Source: Microbacterium sulfonylureivorans
Lineage (GTDB): Bacteria; Actinomycetota; Actinomycetes; Actinomycetales; Microbacteriaceae
Reading direction: 5' to 3'
Assembly (NCBI RefSeq): GCF_003999995.1
Contig: NZ_RJAD01000003.1
Coordinates: 310,001 to 374,000 of the forward strand
DNA: 64,000 bases
Shown: positions 7,455 through 16,600 of the stretch, piece after piece
How positions within the stretch are numbered: position 1 is the stretch's first letter
How the letters are laid out: every line of letters begins with the position of its first letter
Program-made: the position numbers and the translations under genes
Notes under the pieces: generated by a model
Seen by the model: only the letters and a program-made list of their open reading frames with translations
Database searches by the model: none
Told to the model about the DNA's origin: nothing

Positions 7455-8615
7455 ATGCCCTCGCCCTCCCCCGACACCGGTCCCTCTCATCGCCGAGATC
7501 GGGCGCCGTCGGTCGTCACGGTCTCGGAGGCGGCGATCGCGTCGAACACCGCCCTTCTCCGCGCGCTCTGCGGCACGCCCGTGATGGCCGTCGTCAAGGC
7601 GGACGGCTTCGGACTGGGCGCGACCGCCGTCGCTCGCGCCGCTCTCGCCGGCGGTGCGGGCGAACTGGGCGTCGCCACGTGCGACGAGGCGCTCGCGCTC
7701 CGGGCAGCAGGGATCGACGCGCCCATTCTGGTGTGGATGCTGCACCCCGGCGCTCCTCTTGCCGACGCGATCCGGGCCGACGTCACCCTGTCGTGCGCAT
7801 CGCCGCGCCTGCTCGAGCTCATCGCGGCGGCCGCGGCGGAGACCGGCCTCCGCGCGCGGGTCGAGCTCGAGGTCGAGACCGGGATGCACCGCTCGGGATG
7901 CCCGCCGCAGGACTGGCCGGACCTGTGCGCCGTGGCGCGCGCGGCGGAGCAGCGAGGACTCGTGGACGTGACGGGCGTCTGGACCCACTTCGGCGTGACC
8001 GACGACGACGCAGGAGCCTTCGCGCGTCCGCTCGCGCGGCTCGAGCACGCCCTCCGCACGGCCCGCGACACCGGCCTGCGGCCGCGCCGTCGTCACGCCG
8101 CGGCCTCGCTCGCGGCGGTCGTCAGCCCGGATGCCCGCCTCGACCTCGTGCGCATCGGAGCAGCGCTCTTCGGCATCGAGCCGGTGCGGTCGCGGCCGCT
8201 CGGCCTCGAGCCCGCAGCACGCTGGGAGACCGCGGTCGCGCAGGTGCGCGACGTCGGCCCCGGCGATCCGGTCGGCTACGGCGCGCAGTACCGCACCGCA
8301 CGCAGCGGCCGACTCGCCCTGCTGCCGGTGGGCTACGCCGACGGCATCCCCCGCTCGGCGTGGCCCGGTGTGACCGTCTCGGTCGGAGGGATCCGGCATC
8401 CGCTCGTCGGCGCGGTCTCGATGGACCAGTGCGTCGTCGATGTCGGCGACGCCGTCGTCGAGGTGGGCGATCGCGTCGTGCTCCTCGGGGAGCCCGCGCT
8501 CGGCGAACCGTCGCTGCTCGAGTGGTCGCTGATCCTCGGCACGATCCCGCAGGAGGTGCTCACCGGGCTCGGGCCGCGGGTGGCTCGCGTCGTCGCGCAG
8601 GGCGTCCGCTCGTGA
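7455..8615 (+). CDS. alr: Alanine racemase
   Basis: PLP enzyme that interconverts L- and D-alanine for peptidoglycan. Seen directly: the PLP lysine in VVKADGFGLGA (Lys48), the catalytic tyrosine in PVGYGAQYRT (Tyr275), VGYADGIPR, and MDQCVVDVGD near 323. The length, 386 residues, is normal. The family usually has VKADAYGHG; Gly-Phe-Gly-Leu here is a permitted variation. Its TGA overlaps the GTG of the ligase gene (GTGA), so the two are co-translated. It is outside the division/cell-wall gene cluster, so it may be a second copy. The divergent DD-carboxypeptidase gives the arrangement a resemblance to VanT/ligase/VanXY clusters, but nothing in this protein shows serine specificity or a membrane domain. 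Confidence 0.93.
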   Translation: MPSPSPDTGPSHRRDRAPSVVTVSEAAIASNTALLRALCGTPVMAVVKADGFGLGATAVARAALAGGAGELGVATCDEALALRAAGIDAPILVWMLHPGAPLADAIRADVTLSCASPRLLELIAAAAAETGLRARVELEVETGMHRSGCPPQDWPDLCAVARAAEQRGLVDVTGVWTHFGVTDDDAGAFARPLARLEHALRTARDTGLRPRRRHAAASLAAVVSPDARLDLVRIGAALFGIEPVRSRPLGLEPAARWETAVAQVRDVGPGDPVGYGAQYRTARSGRLALLPVGYADGIPRSAWPGVTVSVGGIRHPLVGAVSMDQCVVDVGDAVVEVGDRVVLLGEPALGEPSLLEWSLILGTIPQEVLTGLGPRVARVVAQGVRS

Positions 8616-9664
8616 TCCGGCAGGTCGTCGTCGTCTCGGGCGGTGCGAGCAGCGAGCACGACGTGTCGGTCGCCTCCGGACGGGACGTCTCGGCGGCTCT
8701 TGCTGCGACCGGCCGCCACTCGGTCATCGACGTGCACGTCGACCGCGCCGGCGCCTGGCACATCGGAAGCCTCGCCGCCCCCGCCCAGCCCTTCGCCGAC
8801 GTGCTCGACGAGGTCTCCCCCGGCACCGTCGTCTTCCCCGTGCTCCACGGCGGCTGGGGCGAGGGAGGCGGGATGCAGCGCGAACTGGAGGAGCGCGACA
8901 TCCACTTCGTCGGAAGCGGCGCTGTCGCTTCGGCGCGCGCCCTGTCCAAGCGCGAGACCCTCCGGCTCTGCGCGGCGGCCGGGGTTCAGATCATCCCCAC
9001 GTGGTGTGTCGACCGCGCCCGCTACGTCGCCGATCCCGACCTCGTGGCCGGCGCGATCCGGCGAACCTTCGGGGGCGATCTTGTCGTCAAGCCCGACACC
9101 GGCGGATCGAGCATCGGCGTCCACGTCGTCCCGGGGCACACGCCGGTGCGCGCCGCACTCGCCGACGCCTTCGCCGATGCGCCGCTCGCGCTGGTCCAGC
9201 CGCTCGTGGACGGTGACGAGGTGAGCGTCGGCGTCTGGACGGATGCCGAGGGCGCCGTGCGCGCGAGCGGAGCCTCGCTCCTCCACCTCCCCCGCGACGC
9301 GGACGGGGGCGGATTCACCTACGCCCACAAGTACGAGGGCGCGGGCGCCGTGCTCGAGATCCCCGCCGCCTTCCCCGAGTCCACCCTCGACGCGCTGCGG
9401 TCGGCGGCCCTGCGGTGCTTCACGGCACTCGGATGCCGCGGCCTCGCCCGCATCGACTTCTTCGTCGACCGTTCCGGCCGGATCCTCCTCAACGAGATCA
9501 ACACCATTCCCGGCCTGCGCCGCGAATCGCACTTCCCCCGCCTGGTGGCGGCTGCCGGAACACCGTACCCGCGGCTGCTCGAGGCCCTCGTCGACGACGC
9601 GATGCGCCGACCCCGCCCGCGCCGACGGGATGTCCTCCCCCGGATCGGCGCCGCGTCCCGCTGA
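8612..9664 (+). CDS. ddl: D-alanine--D-alanine ligase family ATP-grasp protein
   Basis: A 350-residue ATP-grasp ligase. Seen: GGASSEHDVSVASG at the N-terminus, FPVLHGGWGEGG (the HGxxGEGG substrate loop), VVKPDTGGSSIGV, the omega-loop GFTYAHKYEGAG with the Lys-Tyr pair typical of D-Ala-D-Ala or D-Ala-D-Ser ligases rather than D-lactate ligases, and the metal site ARIDFF...LLNEINTIPGLR. It starts with GTG 8612, overlapping the alr stop. It would join two D-amino acids for the peptidoglycan stem peptide. The DNA is normal high-GC core type. Function of the fold is firm; second-substrate preference is inference. Confidence 0.9.
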   Translation: MIRQVVVVSGGASSEHDVSVASGRDVSAALAATGRHSVIDVHVDRAGAWHIGSLAAPAQPFADVLDEVSPGTVVFPVLHGGWGEGGGMQRELEERDIHFVGSGAVASARALSKRETLRLCAAAGVQIIPTWCVDRARYVADPDLVAGAIRRTFGGDLVVKPDTGGSSIGVHVVPGHTPVRAALADAFADAPLALVQPLVDGDEVSVGVWTDAEGAVRASGASLLHLPRDADGGGFTYAHKYEGAGAVLEIPAAFPESTLDALRSAALRCFTALGCRGLARIDFFVDRSGRILLNEINTIPGLRRESHFPRLVAAAGTPYPRLLEALVDDAMRRPRPRRRDVLPRIGAASR

Positions 9665-9789
9665 GATCGGAGACCGACCGTCGGGGCACGTCGACCGCGT
9701 CGCGCATGGACGCGGTTGCCGGGCGGGCTTAATATCGGGCTCGTCCGCCGGATCCGCCGCGGAGACGGAACGCGAAGGAGGGTTCGACG

Positions 9790-10536
9790 GTGAGCGACGA
9801 TCCCACCCTCGGCCTCACGCTCAGCGGCGGGGGCGCGTACGGAGCCGCGCACGTCGGCGTGCTGCAGGAGCTGGAAGCGCGAGGCATCCGTCCCGGAATC
9901 GTCGCCGGCACCAGTTCGGGTGCCCTCGTCGCGGCCGCCTATGCGGCCCGCGTGCCGCAGGACGCGATCGAGCAGGCCGCGCTCGCATTCCGCTGGAGCT
10001 CGATCGCCCGCATGTCGCTGACCCCGCGGCTCGGGCTGCTCGACTCCGGCGCCCTGACCGACGCCATCCACCGCACCCTCGGCGAGGATCCGCTGATCGA
10101 GGAACTTCCCCGACGCTTCGCGGCCGTCGCGACCGACGTGCGCACGCGTCAGGCGGTGGTGATCGACAGGGGTCCGCTGAACCTCGCGCTGCGGGCGACG
10201 ATCGCCGTTCCGGGGCTCCTGCCGCCGGTTCGCCGCGGCGGCCAGGTGCTCATGGACGGCGGCATGGTCGACAACGTGCCGGTCGGCGCGACGCGCCAGC
10301 TCGGCGCCGAGCGGATCATCGTCGTGCGTCTCCACGCGAAGTGGGAGAACGTCCGCATGATGCGCGTCGTCTCCAGCACCGCCGAACTCGAGGAAGACCC
10401 GTCGATCGTCCTCGTCCAGCCCGAGATGACAGGGCTGGCGCAGTGGTCGATGGCCGACGTGCCGAACCTGATCGAGGAGGGCCGCCGCGCCGCCCGCGAG
10501 GCGCTGGACGCCGCCGAAGGGCTCCCCCGCGGCTGA
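9790..10536 (+). CDS. Patatin-like phospholipase
   Basis: A 248-residue cytoplasmic or membrane-peripheral serine lipase of the patatin/RssA family. The oxyanion loop is LSGGGAYGAAHVG (11-23), the nucleophile elbow GTSSG places Ser42, and MDGGMVDNVP places Asp156, completing the Ser-Asp dyad. Compact bacterial members of this size hydrolyse acyl esters or phospholipids, often without a known substrate. GTG 9790 follows GAAGGAGGG at good distance. A strong hairpin terminator at 10589-10625 lies between this gene and the convergent surface-protein gene. Confidence 0.88.
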   Translation: MSDDPTLGLTLSGGGAYGAAHVGVLQELEARGIRPGIVAGTSSGALVAAAYAARVPQDAIEQAALAFRWSSIARMSLTPRLGLLDSGALTDAIHRTLGEDPLIEELPRRFAAVATDVRTRQAVVIDRGPLNLALRATIAVPGLLPPVRRGGQVLMDGGMVDNVPVGATRQLGAERIIVVRLHAKWENVRMMRVVSSTAELEEDPSIVLVQPEMTGLAQWSMADVPNLIEEGRRAAREALDAAEGLPRG

Positions 10537-10588
10537 CGCCGCGAGATCGCCCGCCGTCCGACGCGTGCCCGGGGCGCTGCGGCGATGT

Positions 10589-10625
10589 CACGGGCAGGCG
10601 GCGAAGGGGGCGCCGCCTGCCCGTG
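10589..10625. terminator. Bidirectional intrinsic terminator
   Basis: CACGGGCAGGCGGCG pairs perfectly with CGCCGCCTGCCCGTG (15-bp stem, 7-nt loop) in the 94-bp gap between the convergent patatin and surface-protein genes. It lacks a long T-run, as is usual in GC-rich actinobacteria. Confidence 0.75.
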
Positions 10626-10630
10626 CGGCC

Positions 10631-13600
10631 TCAGATCGTCGACCGCCGGCGGCTGCGAACGACGGCGACGATGAGGCATCCCGCCCCTGCGATCAGCGCG
10701 GCGAGCCCCGCGACGAGCACCCACGCCCGCAGCTCACCGCCTGTGGTCGCAAGGTCGGAGATCACCGGAGGCAGGACGACGACGTCGCCCTCCGCTGCGG
10801 CGAGGTTGTCGGCGAGCACCGGGTCGTAGGCCGCCGAGAGCGCGACGGCCTGGTTGACGACGTCCGCACCCGCGGCGAGCGCGGGGTCGACGGTGCCCAC
10901 GATCGTGTCGTAGATCGTCACGCCCACCGGAAGCTCCGGATACGTGCACTCGACGACGTTCGGGTGCGACGCCAGTGAGTACGGGCCGTACTCGGGCGCC
11001 AGTCCCTCGAGATCGCTCGCGAGCGTGGGCCGGGTCTCGCAGTCTGCGCCGGGCACGGCATCGTCGGGCGCGCCGACGGGGTTCAGGATGCCCGCGGGGA
11101 TCGGGTCGACCGTGCGGACGTCGGTCGCCACCGACGGGCCGTTGTTGGTCGTGGCGATGAGGTAGCTGATCGGCTTGCTCGCCACCACCGCCAGGACGTC
11201 GAGCGTCTTGGTCACTGCGAGGTCGGCGACCGGCTCGACGGTCACGTTGACCACGCCCGTGTCGCAGACGGGGGTCGGGCTGGACGTGTCGCACAGCTCG
11301 TAGGTGAAGGCGTCCGCGCCGTCGTACCCCGCATCGGGCGTGTACGTGATCGTGTCGTCGGCGTTCACGACGACCGTTCCGTGCTCAGGCTCGGCGGTGA
11401 CCGCCGGCGGCGCGGCGAACGGCTGACCGGATGCGGACGACGCGCCGGCGTGCACGTCCAGAGGCTCGGCCGTCTCGTCCACACGGGTGGCGATGGCGTG
11501 GTCCGGTGCCGCGACCGTGTTCGGCAGGACGCGGACCGCGATGACCACCGTGTCGCACTCCTGCGGTGTGGCGGTATCGCAGACAGTCACCTCGTAGGAG
11601 TCCGGACCCGAGTATCCCGGCGCCGGCGTGTAGGTCACCGCACCGCCGCCGGCGGCCGGCGCGGCGAACCCGAGCCGACCTGCCGTGGCGCCGATGGTGA
11701 TGCTGCCGTGCTCGGGCGCGGTCACCTCGGTGGTCGTCGCAGGGTCGAGCGGCATGCCGGCCGCGGTGACGATGTCGGCGAGCGGGGTGGTGACGCTCGA
11801 GTTCTGCGCGACCTCGACGCCGATGTTCTCCTCGGCCGCGGGACCGTGGATGAAGACGTTCGCGATCTCCAGCGAGACGGTGGCCGTGTCGCACACGGGG
11901 TCGGGGTGCGACGTGTCGCAGACCTCGTACGTGTACTCGTCTGTTCCGGAGAAGCTCGCGTTCGGCGTGTAGGTGATCGTCCCGTCGCCGTTCACCGCCG
12001 CGACGCCGTTCGCCGCCTGCGCGGTCACCGACGGGAGCGCGAAGGACTGTCCGGACGCGGACGTGTCGTTGGCGCGCACGTCGCTGGCGACGGACTGGCC
12101 CGCGTCGGTCGCCGCCGCGTCGTTCTCGGCGGAGACGGTGTTCGGCTCGACCTGCGCCGCCACCGTGACGCTGCGGCACTGCTGCGGCGTGGCCGTGTCG
12201 CACACCTCGACGGCGAACGAGTCGGGCCCCGCGTAGCCGGCCGTCGGCGTGTACGTGACGTCGCCGGTGACGGGGTCGATGGTCAGGTCGCCGTGCGACG
12301 GCGCCGACTCCTGCGCCATCGTCGTCGGGTCGAGCGAAGCGCCGGACGCCGTGACGATGTCGGCGAGCACCGCGGTGATCGCACCGTTGTGAGCGACGGT
12401 GATGCCGTCGCGACTGGCGGCTGCGGTGCCTTCGGCGAAGACGTTGTCGACGGTGACCGCGACCTCGGCGGTGTCGCAGACGGGGTCGGGGGTGGACGTG
12501 TCGCACACCTCGTAGGTGTACGAGGTCGCTCCGCTCCATGCGGCGGCCGGGGTGAACGTGATGGTGCCGTCCGCGTTCACGGCGGTGGCTCCGGACGAAG
12601 ACTCATTCGTCACGGTCGGAATCGCGAAGGCCTGGCCGGACGCGGAGGTGTCATTGCCCCGGACGTCGGTGACGACATCCTGCCCCGCCTCGGTGGTCGC
12701 CACGTCGTCGACGGCCGTCACGACGTTGTCCGCGACCTCTACGGCGACGGTGACGTCGTGGCATTCCTGCGGGGTCGCGCCGTCACAGGCGGTGACGGTG
12801 TACGCATCGGCACCCGAGTAGCCGGGCGTGGGCGTGTAGGTGACGGCGCCCGTGGCCGGATCCACCGCGATGCTGCCGTGCTGCGGCGACGTCGCCTCGG
12901 TGACCGTGGTGGCGTCGACCGGTGACCCGTCGGCGGTGAGGATGTCGGCCAGCGGCGTGGTCACCGCGACGTTCTGCGTCGTCCCGATGCCGTCGTTCGC
13001 GGCCGCAGCGGGCCCGTCGACGAACACGTTCGCGACGTCGACCGTGACGGTCGCCGTGTCGCACACCGGGGTGGGCGCCGACGTGTCGCAGATCTCGTAC
13101 GCGTACGAGTCCGCACCGCTGAACGCGTCATCGGGCGTGTAGACGAGAGCACCGGCACCGTTCACGGTCACGGTGCCACCCGCCGGCTGCGCGGTCACCG
13201 TCGGGATGGCGAGCGGCTGCCCGCTCGCGCTGGTGTCGTTCGCGAGGACCGGGGTGGTGACGGGCTGGTCGGCCGTGGTCGCCGCGGGGTCGTCGACGGC
13301 CGTCACCACATTGGCGGCGACCGTGACGCCCACCGTGACGTCGTGGCACTGCGATGGCGTCGCCGTGTCGCAGACGTGCACGGTGTAGGCGTCAGGGCCC
13401 GAGTATCCGGCGGTCGGCGTGTAGGTCACCGCACCGGATGCCGCGATCGAGATCGATCCGTGCTGCGGCGCCGTCACCTGGGTGACCTCCGTCGGATCGA
13501 CGGGAGCGCCGAGCGTGGTGACGATGTCGTCGAGCGGGGTCGTCACCGCGGTGTTCTGCGCCGTGTCGACGCCGGCGTTGGCAGCTGCCGCCGGGCCGTC

Positions 13601-16600
13601 GACGAACACGTTGCCCATCGTGACCGTGACGGTGGCGCTGTCGCAGGATGCGACCGGGAACGACGTGTCGCACAGCTCGTAGCGGTAGGAGTCGGTGCCG
13701 CTGTATCCGGGTGCGGGCGTATAGGTGACCGTGCCGTCGCCGTTGACCACGGCCGCACCGTGGTCCGGTGCGGTGATGATCGTCGGGGGCGCGAACGGCT
13801 GGGCGCTCTCGGACTCGTCGTTGGCGCGCACGTCGGTCGTGACCGCCTGGCCTGTCAGCGTCTGCGCGTCGTCGTCGACGGCCGTGACCACGTTCGGGGG
13901 CACGGTGATGCCGACGATGACCGAATGGCACTCCTGCGGGGCAGCGGTGTCGCACACGCTCACCTCGTACGTGTCCGTGCCGCCGTACCCCGTCTGCGGC
14001 GTGTACGTGACGGCGCCGGTCACAGGGTCGATGCTGATGCTGCCGTGCCGTGGCGCGTCGACCTCGGCGACCGTGGTCGCGTCGAGCGCCGCGCCCGTGG
14101 TGGTGACGATGTCGGCGAGGGGCGTCGTGACCGGCGTGTTCTGCGCAGTGCCGATGCCGCCGTTCGCGTCGGCGGCAGGACCGTCGACGAACACGTTGTG
14201 CATCAGCACGTCGACGGTGGCCGTGTCGCACACCGGGGTCGGAGACGACGTGTCGCAGACCTCGTAGGTGTAGGCATCCGCACCGCTGAATCCGGCGTCC
14301 GGCGCGTACGTGACCGTTCCGTCGCCCTGGACGGTCGCGGTGCCGTTCGCACCGGCGACCGTCACCGTCGGGAAGGCCAGCGACTGGCCGGACGCCGACG
14401 TGTCGTTCGCCCGGACGTCCGTCGTGACCGCCGCGCCCACCGAGGTCGTCGCGTCGTCGTCCACGGCGGTCACCGTGTTCTGCTCGACGGTGACCGTCGC
14501 ACCGGCCACCGTGCACTGCACGGGAGCGGACGTGTCGCAGACCCGGATCTCGTACGCGTCAGGCCCGGCGTAGCCGGCATCCGGCGTGTAGGTCACCGCA
14601 CCGGTGGCGGGGTCGATCGTGATTGCGCCGTGTTGCGGAGCGGTCTGCGCGGTCGCCGAGGCCGGATCCAGCGGCGCACCCGCGGCGGTGACGATGTCGG
14701 CGAGCGCCGTGGTCACAGCCGTGTTCTGCGGGGTCGTCTCCGCCGGGTCGAGGGCCGTGAACACGTTCACGACGCTGTCGGTGTCGGATGCCGTGTCGCT
14801 CAGCGTCACAGAGCCGTCCGCGGGGTCGGATGCCTCCACCGTGGCGGTGTTGACGACCGTGTCCTTCGTGCCCGGGAGCACGCGGACCGTCACCGTCGCC
14901 TGCGCGGAAGACCCGGCGGCGCCGGTGGTCGCCGTGCCGTCACCGACGGTGCCGGCCGCGGTGAGCGAGCCGACGTTCCACGTGATCTCCTGACCGCTCA
15001 CGGTGATGCCCGGGCTTGCCGAGACGAACTCGAGACCGGCGGGGAGGGTGTCGGTGACCAGCACCCCGTTCAGTGCCTCGCCGGTGAGCCCGTTGGTCGC
15101 GGTGAGCGTGTACGTGGTCTCCGCGCCGACCTCGACCGTGTCGACGCCGTCGGTCTTGGTGACGTCGATCTCCGGGCTCGCAGCCGTCACGGTGGAGCAC
15201 GACACAGCCGTGTCGTTCGCGGCGTTCGGGTCGTTGTAGATTCCGGCGATGTCGCCCGTGACACAGGTGGTGCTCGCCGCGGATGCGGTCGGGCGCAGGT
15301 CGAACGTGAGGGTCTCCGGCGCGTCCAGGGCAAGTGTGCGCGCGGTCACCCCATCACCGGCGACCGGCCTGCAGGTGACGACCGTCGGGCCGGTGGTGTC
15401 GGCGGCATCGCAGTCCCAGCCGGCGTTGCCGACATCGACGATGTCCACCCCCGAGGGCACCGCGAACGCCGCGGTCGCCGGCGCCGTCGCCGAACCACCG
15501 AGGTTCGTGACGGTGAAGGGGACTGCGCCGACTCGTCCGATCTGCAGCGGGAAGCGCGACGCGGCGACGATGCGCAGGTCCGACTCCTCTGTGGTGGCAC
15601 ACACCGCGCGCGGCTCGATCGCCGCAAGCAGGTTCGCAGCACCGGCGACGGAGTTGCAGGCGACCTGGTCAGCGGAACCACCGACGAGGGATGCCTCGTA
15701 CACGAACGACTTCGAACCGGCGAACGGCAGGCTGGCGATGGTGGCGCGCAGCGCGCTGGCGCCCACCAGCGACGCCGTCCAGTCCCCCGTCGTCGCACCC
15801 GAGTACACCTCGGGGCGGGGCGGGTTCGTCGATGCGGAGTAGGCAAGGGTGACACCGGCGTCGATGTTGCTGACGGACGCGAGGGTCTCCTTGACCGTGC
15901 TGCCGCGGGGCACGCCGGCGGTCGCTGTGGAGGTTCCGGTGTCGCCGATGAACGGGAGCACGTCGTACAGGTTCACGCCGGTCAGGTCGGCGTTGCCGGT
16001 GTTCTTGACGGTGATGCGGTATTTGATCGAGGTGGCTGCCGGCGGCACACCGACCTTGATGTCGGGGTCGGAGATCCAGTCGCAGCCGTCAGCGGCGGAG
16101 GTCTCGGGCCGGCAGATCTCCTTCGTCACCGCGAACCCACGGGTGGCGGCCAGCGACGTGTTCGCCTCCGCGCGGGCGAACGCGTCCGCGGTCGCACCGT
16201 CACCGTCCAGGTCGGTGGCGTCGTTGTACCGATTGGTCGTGTAGGTGTTGACGATGCTGTTCTCGGCGTCACCGAGCAGTGCCGTCGCCGTCTGAGTGTT
16301 CACACCTGCGGGCGCGGCAAGGGTCGGCGTGGACCGCACCACGAGCTGCGGCAGCGTGATGGTGCCCGTCACCGCCGTCGGCCACGTCGCGACGACGGCC
16401 TGCCGCTGCGTCCCGTTGTAGGTGACCGTGCGGTAGTCGAACGTCGTACCCGCCGGGGCCGCGGTGGCGAAAGACGCCCCGTTCGGGAGGATCTCCCATC
16501 CGAGCGGAGCGATGAAGGAGTACTGCGGCCGGATCGTCGATCCTGCGGGCACGTTCGTCATCGAGCCGGTCGTCCGCCAGGTCACCTCACTGCCGACGAC

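Noticed and set aside
6688-9664. Bona fide vancomycin-resistance cluster
   Set aside because: There is no VanR/VanS pair, no VanH or VanX, and the racemase lacks a membrane domain; only the layout is similar, so it is reported as a finding and not as a call.
9664-9790. Promoter with TAATAT upstream of the patatin gene
   Set aside because: The box is good, but the only -35 candidate (TTGCCG) is just eight bases away, so no promoter was called.
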